Shown here in pieces: positions 23,534 through 31,669 of a DNA stretch of 33,542 nt (the first letter of the stretch is position 1; each line of letters starts with the position of its first letter). The position numbers were made by a program, and so were the translations under genes. Origin of the DNA: an uncultured Bacilli bacterium (GTDB taxonomy: Bacteria; Bacillota_I; Bacilli_A; RF39; UBA660); NCBI GenBank assembly GCA_947631155.1, contig CANRKG010000016.1, forward strand, positions 1 to 33,542. The letters run 5' to 3'. Below the pieces are notes generated by a model. It did no database searches and had not been told where the DNA came from. It saw only the letters and a list, made by a program, of their open reading frames with translations.

Positions 23534-24256
23534 ATGGATTTAATTATAGCGACATTTAATTTACAAAATAAATTGAAATTTAGTAAATATAGTGATAAAG
23601 ATAAAAAACATGATTATCCTAGTAATTTAAAAAAATTAATATCTACATATAAAATAGATATTTTATGTGTACAAGAATTGACTAAATTATATCAAAATAG
23701 ACTAGTTGATATAATTAATAATAAGTATAAATTAGTAGGTGATTATAGATTTTCAAAGTTAGGTTCTCATATTCCTCTAATTCGAAAATTTAATGAGAGC
23801 ACAGCTATTATCTCTAAATGGGATATTTTATATACAGAAACTAAACATATTCCTTCGTTTTATAGTATTCCTAGAGTAATAACAGAAGCATTAATAAGCA
23901 TTCATGATATGGAAATAAAGGTATTTAATACGCATCTAGAGGTATTATTTCCAAAAATTAAACAAAAACAGTTAAATTGGATATTGAAATTATTAGAAAC
24001 AGAAACTAAGGAATTTATATTGATGGGGGATTTTAATAGTACAGTAGCTGATTACTATTTTAAAGACTTTATAAATAGGTTAGATAAAATAGGCTATAAA
24101 AGGGTAGAAATTAATGAACAAACTCACAAATCATTAGAGTTAGGTATTGACCATATATTTATTCCAAAACATTGGAAAGTTAAGTCTATTAATGTTATTA
24201 ATATGGAAAATAAAATAAGTGATCATAGGCCTGTTATCGTGACAGTATCTTTATAA
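23534..24256 (+). CDS. Endonuclease/exonuclease/phosphatase-family protein
   Basis: 240 residues with the complete EEP metal-dependent fold motifs: TFNLQ (about 7-11), CVQEL with the metal-binding Glu (about 45-49), NTHLE (about 136-140), MGDFNS (about 163-168) and the terminal SDHRPV (about 227-232) catalytic His. Members range from DNA repair nucleases to sphingomyelinase- and inositol-phosphatase-like enzymes. No signal peptide is present, so a cytosolic nucleic-acid or phosphoester substrate is more likely. The AAGGAGA site is good, but no separate promoter is evident after the hup terminator. Confidence 0.85.
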   Translation: MDLIIATFNLQNKLKFSKYSDKDKKHDYPSNLKKLISTYKIDILCVQELTKLYQNRLVDIINNKYKLVGDYRFSKLGSHIPLIRKFNESTAIISKWDILYTETKHIPSFYSIPRVITEALISIHDMEIKVFNTHLEVLFPKIKQKQLNWILKLLETETKEFILMGDFNSTVADYYFKDFINRLDKIGYKRVEINEQTHKSLELGIDHIFIPKHWKVKSINVINMENKISDHRPVIVTVSL

Positions 24257-24275
24257 ATTTATTATAATAATTTGC

Positions 24276-24303
24276 TTGTATTAATTAAAATAATTGATAT
24301 AAT
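24276..24303 (+). promoter_or_regulatory. Promoter of cca
   Basis: TTGTAT (24276-24281), 16-base spacer, TG-A-TATAAT with the -10 at 24298-24303. The ATG follows at 24319. Confidence 0.55.
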
Positions 24304-24318
24304 AAAAGTGGTGATAAG

Positions 24319-25407
24319 ATGTTAGAAACTGCAAAACAAGTATTAGATATAATTACAACTCATGGTTATAAAGCTTATATTGTAGGTGGATTTGTTAGAG
24401 ATTATCTATTAGGAATTGATTCTAATGATATAGATATAAATACTAATGCTACTCCCAAAGAATTACAAGATATTTTTAGTGATATTGATTTAACATCAGC
24501 TGAGTATGGCTCAGTTACTCTTATTGTTAATAAAATTCGTTTTGAAATAACAACTTTTAGAAAAGATATTGGAACAGTTAATCATCGAAAACCTTTAGAA
24601 ATAGAATATATTGATGATTTATATCAGGATCTTAAAAGAAGAGACTTTACAGTTAATACAATTTGCATGGATAAAGAAGGGGAAATAATTGACTTTTTAG
24701 ATGGTAGATCTGATTTAGAGAAAAGAGTTATTAGAACTGTAGGGGATGCTAAAAAACGTTTTGAAGAGGATAGTTTAAGAATCTTAAGAGCGATTCGTTT
24801 TTCTGCTAATTTGGATTTTGACCTAAGTGAAGAAATTAAAGAGGCTATTCCTAAAACAAAGCATTTATTAACTGAGTTATCTTATCATAGAAAAAAAGAG
24901 GAACTAGATAAAATCTTTGCTCATAGTAATGTAAAAAAAGGTATTGAATTATTATTGAAATTTAATTTAGATAAAGAATTAGAATTACCTAGACTAAAGG
25001 AAATAAAAAATACAGATTCTTTAATTAGTGTATGGAGTATTTTAAATGTTGTTGATATATATCCATTTAATAATAGTGAAAAGGAATTAATTGAAAACAT
25101 TAATAAAGTATTACCTTTAGATAATTTAGCTCCGGATGTTTTATATAAATATGGATTATATGTTAATTCTGTTGCTGGAGCAATAAAGGGAATATCTAAA
25201 AAGGAAATTACAGAGACTTATAACAATTTACCAATTCAATCAAAAAAAGATTTAGATATAACTAGCGAAGAAATAATGTCTATTTTAAATAGGGAACCAG
25301 GTAAATACTTAAATGATATTTATTGCGATATAGAAAAAAAGATTTTATATGGTGAACTAGATAATAATAATAATAGTATTAAGGCTTATATAGTAGCAAA
25401 GTATTAG
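24319..25407 (+). CDS. cca: CCA tRNA nucleotidyltransferase
   Basis: 362 residues, class II nucleotidyltransferase that adds or repairs the 3' CCA of tRNA. VGGFVRD (22-28), the catalytic DID (37-39), RRDFTVN (about 112-118) and RILRAIRFSANLDFD (about 157-171), which contains the nucleotide-selecting region, are intact. The C-terminal part is about 35 residues shorter than B. subtilis Cca, mainly in the body/tail domain. GTGGTGAT site. A strong terminator with a GAGA tetraloop follows. Confidence 0.95.
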   Translation: MLETAKQVLDIITTHGYKAYIVGGFVRDYLLGIDSNDIDINTNATPKELQDIFSDIDLTSAEYGSVTLIVNKIRFEITTFRKDIGTVNHRKPLEIEYIDDLYQDLKRRDFTVNTICMDKEGEIIDFLDGRSDLEKRVIRTVGDAKKRFEEDSLRILRAIRFSANLDFDLSEEIKEAIPKTKHLLTELSYHRKKEELDKIFAHSNVKKGIELLLKFNLDKELELPRLKEIKNTDSLISVWSILNVVDIYPFNNSEKELIENINKVLPLDNLAPDVLYKYGLYVNSVAGAIKGISKKEITETYNNLPIQSKKDLDITSEEIMSILNREPGKYLNDIYCDIEKKILYGELDNNNNSIKAYIVAKY

Positions 25408-25429
25408 GAGACTAATACTTTTAATTTTT
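25398..25429 (+). terminator. Terminator of cca with GNRA-type loop
   Basis: AAAGTATTAG (25398-25407) pairs with CTAATACTTT (25412-25421) around loop GAGA, then a T-rich stretch. The cca stop is at the top of the stem. Confidence 0.85.
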
Positions 25430-25469
25430 GACTATTTATGATAATATACACATAAAAGGAGCTGATAAG

Positions 25470-26141
25470 ATGAATAATTTAAAATTAACTAATCTTTTTA
25501 AAGATGGTTTAATGGTAGTTCCTATATATTTGTTAAAAAATTATAAAAACATGCAGTTAGAATTAAATGAATTTATCTTTCTTATGTATCTATATCATAA
25601 AGGTAATAATACTATATTTAATCCATCAGCCTTTGCTAAAGAAATTAATATGGATTTAGAAGAAGTTATGGATATTATATCTCGTTTAAGTGATAAAAAA
25701 TATATAAATGTTGAGGTTGAAAAAAATGACCATGGACTAATGGAAGAAATTATTAAATTAGATGATTTTTACAACAAAATATCATTAATGTTATTGGATG
25801 ATATAAATAAAGATGAAGTAGATTCTTCTATATTTGAAATAATAGAGAAGGAGTTTGGTAGAACATTAAGTCCTATTGAGTATGAGATTATTAAAACTTG
25901 GTTAGATAATAATTACAATGAAGATTTAATTAAAGAAGCTGTTAAAGAAGCAACATTTAATGGTGTTTCTAATTTAAGATATATTGATAAAATTCTTTAT
26001 GAATGGAGTAAGAAGGGAATCAATACAAAAGAAGCTGTTTTAGAACATAAAAAACAAAGAAATGCAAAGATGGAAGAAAAGGAAAATAAGAAAATAGATT
26101 TAGAAATTATGGATTGGAATTGGTTTGAAGATGAAGAATGA
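25470..26141 (+). CDS. dnaD: DNA replication initiation protein DnaD
   Basis: 223 residues. The N-terminal winged-helix domain (about 1-95) carries the L-N-EFIFLMYLYHKGN strand-helix, and the C-terminal DnaD domain (about 120-200) has FGRTLSPIEYEIIKTWLDN and the YIDKILYEW signature. DnaD acts with DnaB and DnaI in loading the replicative helicase in low-GC Gram-positives. AAAAGGAG (25454-25461) selects the ATG at 25470 over the frame's earlier TTG at 25428. It overlaps nth, and the dnaD-nth pair faces ponA-recU, as in B. subtilis. Confidence 0.95.
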   Translation: MNNLKLTNLFKDGLMVVPIYLLKNYKNMQLELNEFIFLMYLYHKGNNTIFNPSAFAKEINMDLEEVMDIISRLSDKKYINVEVEKNDHGLMEEIIKLDDFYNKISLMLLDDINKDEVDSSIFEIIEKEFGRTLSPIEYEIIKTWLDNNYNEDLIKEAVKEATFNGVSNLRYIDKILYEWSKKGINTKEAVLEHKKQRNAKMEEKENKKIDLEIMDWNWFEDEE

Positions 26142-26757
26142 ATTGATTTGTAATTATTTAGATGAGCTTTTTGAAAATCCACATTGTGAGTTAAATTATA
26201 ATAATGATTATGAATTATTAATGGCAATTGTACTTAGTGCTCAATCTACTGATAAAAGAGTAAATATGTGTACAGAAATATTATTTAAAAAATATGATTC
26301 TTTAGATAAGATTATAAAGGCACCAATTGAAGATATTCAAACAATTATTAGACCAATTGGATCTTTCCACAAAAAAAGTGAATATTTAAAAAGTATTGCA
26401 AGAATATTGGTGGAAAATTATAATGGAAAAGTACCAACAGATAGAGATTTGTTAGAAGCTTTACCCGGAGTTGGTAGAAAAACAACTAATGTATTTTTGA
26501 GTGAATATTATCAGATACCTGCTATAGCTGTAGATACTCATGTAGAAAGAGTAAGTAAAAGACTAAAATTAGCTAGTAAAAAAGATAGTGTGAGAGTCGT
26601 TGAAGAAAAACTAATGAAGAAGTTTAAAAAAGAAGAGTGGGCAAAACGTCATCTCCAGTTAGTATTATTTGGTAGATATTATTGTAAAGCGATTAAGCCA
26701 GGATGTAATACTTGTAAGTTAAAAGAAATATGTATTGAAAAAAATAAAAGAGGTTAA
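26125..26757 (+). CDS. nth: Endonuclease III (DNA glycosylase/AP lyase)
   Basis: 210 residues. The helix-hairpin-helix with catalytic Lys is LPGVGRKTTN (Lys119), the catalytic Asp is in AVDTHVERVSKRL (Asp137), and the iron-sulphur cluster ligands are C187-x6-C194-x2-C197-x5-C203, all intact. It removes oxidised pyrimidines and cuts the abasic site. The start is at 26125 or two codons later at 26131, inside the end of dnaD (17-base overlap), implying translational coupling. Its stop lies 6 bases from the stop of the convergent ponA. Confidence 0.96.
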   Translation: MKMKNELICNYLDELFENPHCELNYNNDYELLMAIVLSAQSTDKRVNMCTEILFKKYDSLDKIIKAPIEDIQTIIRPIGSFHKKSEYLKSIARILVENYNGKVPTDRDLLEALPGVGRKTTNVFLSEYYQIPAIAVDTHVERVSKRLKLASKKDSVRVVEEKLMKKFKKEEWAKRHLQLVLFGRYYCKAIKPGCNTCKLKEICIEKNKRG

Positions 26758-26767
26758 ACCTCTTTAT
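26741..26767. terminator. Shared bidirectional terminator of nth and ponA
   Basis: AAAGAGG (26747-26753) pairs with CCTCTTT (26759-26765). A-tract on the left and T-rich sequence on the right let it serve both converging transcripts. Both stop codons lie in or next to it. Confidence 0.8.
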
Positions 26768-29571
26768 TCTTTTGAAGTAATAGTATAATTAATAGGTAAT
26801 GTATAATTTTTGTTATTATAATTTATTAAATAAGTAATTGTACATTGAGTAACAGAAGAAGTAAAGTGACCAATATTATTAGAATCTTCACATAAATCTT
26901 TATTACTAATACTAATTGTATATTCTCCGCTATTTAAGATGGTACCATTATTTTTAATAGTACAATTACTACCAGTTGGTAAGGTATCACCTGCATTAAC
27001 ATTAGTATCACTACAGCTTCCTGTTATACTATCCTGAACTTCTTCTTTTACAGTATAGCTTGCGGCATCACTTTGAGCTCCACTATAACTTTTATATGTT
27101 GCAATTACTTTATAAGTTCCATAAGGATTAGAAGTTGTAAATGTATATGAAGTGCCTTCAGTAAATGTTAATAAGGTATTTCCAAAATATACATTATAAC
27201 CAAAAGTACCATAATTTTCGTCCTTATCTAGTCTATTTACTTTATTCCAACTAATTGTAACTTTATTACCACTAACAGCTACTTTGAGATCTTTAGGTGT
27301 ATCTAGTTTAGCATTAGTAGAATCGCTTTGTTTTGGTTCGTGTCCTTTTTTAAAGTATTCATATACAACAGATCCAGTATAACCATCTCCTGCTATTACA
27401 GGTGGATTGGAACCTGCTATAATACCTAATTTAACTACACTATCTGGCATTTTAAATGCTTCTTTGTTTTTTTCAAATACACCTCGTGCCAAAGCTAAGA
27501 ATAATTTATCTTTTTGAATAGTGGCAGGAGTAGTTCTTAAGACATACACACCAGCTGGATCAATATAATCATATCCATACCACATACCTATAACAGTTTT
27601 AGTAGTATAACCAATAACCCAAGAATCTCTAATTGCGTCAGCTGGCATATGGTTCTTTTGCATAGTTGCCGAATCATAATTAGTTGTTCCAGTTTTGCCT
27701 GCTACATTTTCAGGTGTACCACCAGTAAGAGCAACATCTTGAAGAACACTTGAAATCATATAAGCAGTTGCTTCACTCATTACTTGTTTTGGTTTTTGTT
27801 TGAATTCATCAGTTTTTCCAGTATCACGATAGACAATCTTTTTAACAGAGTATGGTTCATTATAATAACCACCATTTGAGAATGCCGCATAAGCAGCGCT
27901 CATTTCTAAAGGTGAAACTCCAGTAAATGCTCCAATTGCATGAGCTTCGTGAATTTTACCATTAGTTATTTCAGGTTTAATACCAAGTGATGTAACAAAA
28001 TCAACAATTTTTTTATTATCAACTTGTTGGAAAGCTTTTAAGGCTGGTATATTACGAGAGGCTGATAGAGCTTTTCGTAAAGTAACTGTACCATAATAAC
28101 CACGATCCCAGTTATAAATTGGTTGACCATTAGAATATGAATATGGAGCATCATCAAATAGAGTATACGTTGACCAGTTATTGTATTCAATACCAGGACC
28201 ATAATCAAATAGCGGTTTTGCTGTTGAACCAGGTTGTCTTCTCATTTGTGTAGCAAAGTTGAAACTATTAACTCCATCATTTTGACGATTACGACCATTA
28301 CCAATTGCTAGAATTTTTCCAGTTTGTGAATCTAAAACAGAAACTCCTGTTTGAATTTTATCATTAATCCAAGAATAAGTTTTTCCATCTAAAACATCAT
28401 TTACTGCATCTTGTTTTGAACGATCCATATTAGTATAGATAAGAAGAGGAGTTGTATAAGCATTTACACCATATCTCTCTTCTATTTCTTCAACTACTGT
28501 ATCAATATATCCTTGGTATGGTGAAGTAGAGCTAGCAGCTACAGTAGATGTTAAAGAAGATACAGGAATACTTTTAGCTATAGCTTCTTCTTCTTTATTA
28601 ATATATCCATGTCTTCTCATTAGATATAACACGGTATCACGTCTTTTTGTAGCTTCTTCTGCATTTACATTAGGTCTATAAAGGTTTGGAGATTTAAACA
28701 TTCCTGCTAAAATAGCTGCTTCGCTTAAATTTAAATCAGCAACATCTTTACCAAAGTAATTAAGAGCAGCTTCTTGAACACCATAGATGTTTCCTCCTAA
28801 AAAGTGGTTATTTACATAAAATTCAATAATTTCTTCTTTTGAATAATTTTTTTCTAGTTTAAACACTGATAAATAGATATCAGTAAATTTACGGATAATA
28901 CCTTTAATTCCGGCTGAGTCAGTAGAAGTAAAGGTATTTTTGATTACTTGCATTGATAAAGTTGAAGCACCACCAGCACCAGATTGACCAGCAAGTTGTC
29001 CTAAAGCAGCTTTTAAAAATCTAGCTGCATCAAAACCATTATGTTGATAAAATCTAGAATCTTCTGTTGCAATAATAGCATCTACTAAAACTTGAGGTAA
29101 TTCTTCATAACTAACTTTATCTCTCATTTCAGTACCTAATTTAATCATTGGATTATTATCTTTATCATAAATTATGGTTGATTCTTTTTTATTTAATTGT
29201 TTCGCATTAAATTTAGGGGCATTAATCGTAACATATACTAGGAAAGCTGAAAATAATAATAGTAATAATATTCCCCCAGTTAATATAATAATCAAAATAG
29301 CATTTACTAGGCGTCTTTTTCGTTTGTTATTTTTGACCTTATCCAGTAATTTTGCTATTCCTATAATGATTAAAACTGCTAAACCTGTAATTAATGTAAA
29401 TATTAATCCCATATTTATATAACATAAAACTAAAAGGATAATTAAGGCAATTGATAAAACAATTAAAGCGTTTTTAGGTAATTTTGTTGGCTTAGATTCA
29501 ACTCTTTTTTTTATGTTTTTCTTTTGCGTATTTTTGTGAGAACTGGTAGTTCTTCTTGTATTTTTTTTCAT
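26764..29571 (-). CDS. ponA: Class A penicillin-binding protein (PBP1A-like)
   Basis: 935 residues, bifunctional. A basic cytosolic head is followed by three hydrophobic segments (about 34-50, 53-74 and 88-116), whereas most class A PBPs have one. GT51 transglycosylase: ATEDSRFYQHNGFD with catalytic Glu170, and a QVIKN-type second motif (208-212). Transpeptidase: STAK with nucleophile Ser449, SRN (505-507) and KTGT (626-629). After it comes a fibronectin type III-like domain (about 758-845) and a last domain of about 85 residues with Cys at 853, 870, 894 and 910, perhaps two disulfides. It polymerises and cross-links peptidoglycan outside the membrane. It overlaps recU by ATGA, as expected of the recU-ponA operon. 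Confidence 0.96.
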   Translation of the reverse strand: MKKNTRRTTSSHKNTQKKNIKKRVESKPTKLPKNALIVLSIALIILLVLCYINMGLIFTLITGLAVLIIIGIAKLLDKVKNNKRKRRLVNAILIIILTGGILLLLLFSAFLVYVTINAPKFNAKQLNKKESTIIYDKDNNPMIKLGTEMRDKVSYEELPQVLVDAIIATEDSRFYQHNGFDAARFLKAALGQLAGQSGAGGASTLSMQVIKNTFTSTDSAGIKGIIRKFTDIYLSVFKLEKNYSKEEIIEFYVNNHFLGGNIYGVQEAALNYFGKDVADLNLSEAAILAGMFKSPNLYRPNVNAEEATKRRDTVLYLMRRHGYINKEEEAIAKSIPVSSLTSTVAASSTSPYQGYIDTVVEEIEERYGVNAYTTPLLIYTNMDRSKQDAVNDVLDGKTYSWINDKIQTGVSVLDSQTGKILAIGNGRNRQNDGVNSFNFATQMRRQPGSTAKPLFDYGPGIEYNNWSTYTLFDDAPYSYSNGQPIYNWDRGYYGTVTLRKALSASRNIPALKAFQQVDNKKIVDFVTSLGIKPEITNGKIHEAHAIGAFTGVSPLEMSAAYAAFSNGGYYNEPYSVKKIVYRDTGKTDEFKQKPKQVMSEATAYMISSVLQDVALTGGTPENVAGKTGTTNYDSATMQKNHMPADAIRDSWVIGYTTKTVIGMWYGYDYIDPAGVYVLRTTPATIQKDKLFLALARGVFEKNKEAFKMPDSVVKLGIIAGSNPPVIAGDGYTGSVVYEYFKKGHEPKQSDSTNAKLDTPKDLKVAVSGNKVTISWNKVNRLDKDENYGTFGYNVYFGNTLLTFTEGTSYTFTTSNPYGTYKVIATYKSYSGAQSDAASYTVKEEVQDSITGSCSDTNVNAGDTLPTGSNCTIKNNGTILNSGEYTISISNKDLCEDSNNIGHFTSSVTQCTITYLINYNNKNYTLPINYTITSKE

Positions 29572-30140
29572 AGTATACCTCCATAAACTTTATCAACTAT
29601 TTCTAGATAATCAACTCTAGGATTAATTTTTGTTTTTATAATGTAGCCATTTTCTTGAAAATAAGTTAGGGGAATTGATTTTCTTTTGTAAGTATCAATA
29701 AATTTAAATAAATCGATAGCTTTTAATAAATATGTTTGATCTAAATTTACGAAACGAACAATTAAAAAAGCAATGCCTCCATGATTTACAATATTATTTA
29801 AATGTTTAATTTGGTGCTTATGAATATTATCTAAATGAAAAGATGTTTTACTCCTCGTTTCTTTAGCTTCAAAATCTATATATTTTCCTTTATAAATACC
29901 ATTGTAATCTGTGGTAGATGGTTCTGTAAAAAAGGCTTTATCTATTTCTGCTAAATTTCTAGATTCATAATTCACATGAACTATTTTTATGGGAGTAGGT
30001 TTTTTATATATATAAGCTTTGTCTGTATTACGATAGAATTCATTAGTTATATTCAAATCATTTTCTAAATTCATACCTCTATTACCATAAGAAGTATTGT
30101 GTGAAATTGTTTTTTTCTGAATTCCATTTGGATAATTCAT
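29568..30140 (-). CDS. recU: Holliday junction resolvase RecU
   Basis: 190 residues. The N-terminal flexible part leads into GNRGMNLE (about 20-27), then the nuclease core with TDYNGIYKGKYIDFEAKET, which supplies the Asp, Glu and Lys of the PD-(D/E)xK site, and the FHLDNIHKHQIKHL segment. RecU cleaves Holliday junctions and modulates RecA. The frame can start at a GTG at 30149, but that codon overlaps AGGTGA, which is correctly spaced for the ATG at 30140. Cotranscribed with ponA. Confidence 0.95.
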   Translation of the reverse strand: MNYPNGIQKKTISHNTSYGNRGMNLENDLNITNEFYRNTDKAYIYKKPTPIKIVHVNYESRNLAEIDKAFFTEPSTTDYNGIYKGKYIDFEAKETRSKTSFHLDNIHKHQIKHLNNIVNHGGIAFLIVRFVNLDQTYLLKAIDLFKFIDTYKRKSIPLTYFQENGYIIKTKINPRVDYLEIVDKVYGGIL

Positions 30141-30305
30141 ATCATTCACCTATTCTCTATTATACTATAAGTTCTAGAATTTTACCATATATTTTAGACT
30201 GATTTATGAAAAAATATAGCTACTTTTGTCGAAATCCAAGACAGATCATTTAAAATGTAATAAAATTTTATATTATTAGGATAAATATATGAAAGGAAGA
30301 TATAA

Positions 30306-30413
30306 ATGAACACATTAGAAATTATTAGAATTATTAACAGAATGATGGATTATACCAAATATATTAAAATAAAAACAACAGTAATCAATAAAACTACAAG
30401 GTTTGAGAATTGA
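30306..30413 (+). CDS. Possible 35-residue small protein
   Basis: ATG at 30306 follows AAAGGAAGA with good spacing and runs for 35 codons to TGA. The peptide is basic and Ile/Thr-rich (MNTLEIIRIINRMMDYTKY...), could form one amphipathic helix, and shows no known family. Its end overlaps the -35 of the gpsB promoter. It may be real or a chance frame in AT-rich DNA. Confidence 0.3.
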   Translation: MNTLEIIRIINRMMDYTKYIKIKTTVINKTTRFEN

Positions 30414-30438
30414 CAAAAAGAATCATTAATGCCATAAT
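30410..30438 (+). promoter_or_regulatory. Promoter of gpsB (and probably rnpB)
   Basis: Consensus TTGACA (30410-30415), 17-base spacer, CATAAT (30433-30438). It is one of the best promoters in the window. Confidence 0.8.
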
Positions 30439-30465
30439 ATAATTACAAAGGGATTGGTGATTAAT

Positions 30466-30798
30466 ATGTATCAAAATAAGATAGAACTTTCTCCACAAGA
30501 TATTTTAGAAAAGGAATTTAAAATAGATACGCGTGGTTATCGTTTAAAGGAAGTTGATCAATTTTTGGATATTGTAATCAATGATTATGAGCATTTTTAT
30601 TCTATGATTAATGACTTAGAAAAAGAAAAAGCAGATTTACTTGGAGAAATTATGCGTCTAAAACAAGAAATTAGGAATATGAAAATGAATGCTGAAATTG
30701 CTAAAAAGAATAGCAATGATATACCAGAAGTTACCAATGTAGACTTATTACGTCGATTATCACAACTAGAAAAAATGGTTTATGGAAAAGATGATTAA
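30466..30798 (+). CDS. gpsB: Cell division protein GpsB
   Basis: 110 residues. The DivIVA-like N-terminal domain (ELSPQDILEKEFKIDTRGYRLKEVDQFLD) has the membrane/partner-binding groove signature, followed by a parallel coiled coil (about 35-70) and a C-terminal trimerisation region (LLRRLSQLEKMVYG). GpsB is a scaffold that moves penicillin-binding proteins, notably PBP1, between side wall and septum and interacts with EzrA. The frame opens at TTG 30454, but GGATTGGTGA (30451-30460) fits the ATG at 30466. Its stop codon lies inside the first helix of rnpB. Confidence 0.95.
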   Translation: MYQNKIELSPQDILEKEFKIDTRGYRLKEVDQFLDIVINDYEHFYSMINDLEKEKADLLGEIMRLKQEIRNMKMNAEIAKKNSNDIPEVTNVDLLRRLSQLEKMVYGKDD

Positions 30799-31144
30799 TA
30801 TTTTGACAAACGCTGTATCATAGGATATAGAGGAAAGTCCATGCTCACACAGTCTGAAATGATTGTAGTGTTCGTGCTTAGGGAAAAAATAACCTAAGGT
30901 AGAGAAATCTAACGGCGAAGTAAAGACCTAAGTCATTTGATATGGTCTTCTTCTGAAAAGTGCCGCAGTGACGAATTTTTAGGAAACTAAAAAGTGAAAC
31001 GTGGTAAACCCCGCGAGTGAGAAACCCAAATTATGGTAGGGGAGCCTTGATAAGGGAATAACAACTAAGTCAAGGACTGAGTAATCAGTAGATAAATGTT
31101 TGTCGCCTAGTAATAGGAACAGAACATGGCTTATAAAATATTAA
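30795..31144 (+). ncRNA. rnpB: RNase P RNA, type B
   Basis: The catalytic RNA that trims tRNA 5' leaders. Conserved elements are GAGGAAAGTCCATGCTC near 30829 (CR-I/P4 5' side), GTGCCGCAGTGACGAA near 30960, GTGGTAAACCCCGCGAG and GAGAAACCCAAATT (near 31002-31032), and ACAGAACATGGCTTAT near 31120 (P4 3' side). The ends are set by a 10-bp perfect P1 helix, 30795-30804 with 31135-31144, followed by a T-run. It is about 350 nt, shorter than B. subtilis (about 400); the region before the 3' end (GTCGCCTAGTAATAGGAAC) is reduced, which suggests P19 is missing. The 5' end overlaps the gpsB stop codon. Confidence 0.97.
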
Positions 31145-31174
31145 TTGTTTTTTATATAAAGAGGTGGTTAAGAA

Positions 31175-31669
31175 GTGAAAGAGTTAGGAGAATACTTAAA
31201 ACAAACTCGAGTTAGCAATGGAGTAAGTATTGAAGAAGCTGCAGAGGATAATAATCTTTCTACATCTCAATTAGAAAATATAGAAAAAGGAAATATAAGA
31301 GCTTTCAAAGATGTTTATCAATTAAAAGAATATGTTAAAAATTATTCTAAATATTTGGGATTAGATCCAAACGAAGTAGCTGATGAATTTAATGATTTTT
31401 TATTTGAACATACTTCTAAAATTTCTTTAGATGATATTTTAGAAGCAAAAAAGAAAATGGAAGAAAAAGAAGAAAAGAGAATTAAATCACCATATACTAA
31501 AGAATATAAAAGAAAGATTAATTATAAACCACTCATAATTAGTCTTGTTTCAATATTAATACTTATTTTAATAATATATTTTATTGTAGTTATATCTAAT
31601 AAAAATAGAGAACATCAAGAAGTTCTAATTTCAGGATATAAGGAGGATATATATGAATTTACCTACTAA
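31175..31669 (+). CDS. RodZ-like helix-turn-helix membrane protein
   Basis: 164 residues. N-terminal HTH_25-type domain (about 1-70; GEYLKQTRVSNGVSIEEAA...LSTSQLENIEKGN), a charged linker, one transmembrane helix (about 121-142) and a short external tail of about 20 residues. RodZ links MreB to the cell-elongation machinery; this copy lacks the usual extracellular domain. GTG start after AGAGGTGGT. It overlaps pgsA by 17 bases, and this order (ymfM/rodZ-pgsA-recA) is found in Bacillus. A plain membrane-bound regulator is the alternative. Confidence 0.8.
   Translation: MKELGEYLKQTRVSNGVSIEEAAEDNNLSTSQLENIEKGNIRAFKDVYQLKEYVKNYSKYLGLDPNEVADEFNDFLFEHTSKISLDDILEAKKKMEEKEEKRIKSPYTKEYKRKINYKPLIISLVSILILILIIYFIVVISNKNREHQEVLISGYKEDIYEFTY

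Larger units (their letters stand above)
30150..30453. other. Intergenic region between recU and gpsB
   Basis: Divergent control region. On the recU side there is a minus-strand TATAAT (30164-30159) and a TTCTAGAA palindrome (30172-30179). The middle (30180-30300) is AT-rich with no recognised motif. The right side holds a possible 35-residue ORF and the gpsB promoter. Confidence 0.4.

Noticed and set aside
29174-29422. Plus-strand hydrophobic frame opposite the PBP N-terminus
   Set aside because: Mirror of the PBP membrane segments; no ribosome site.
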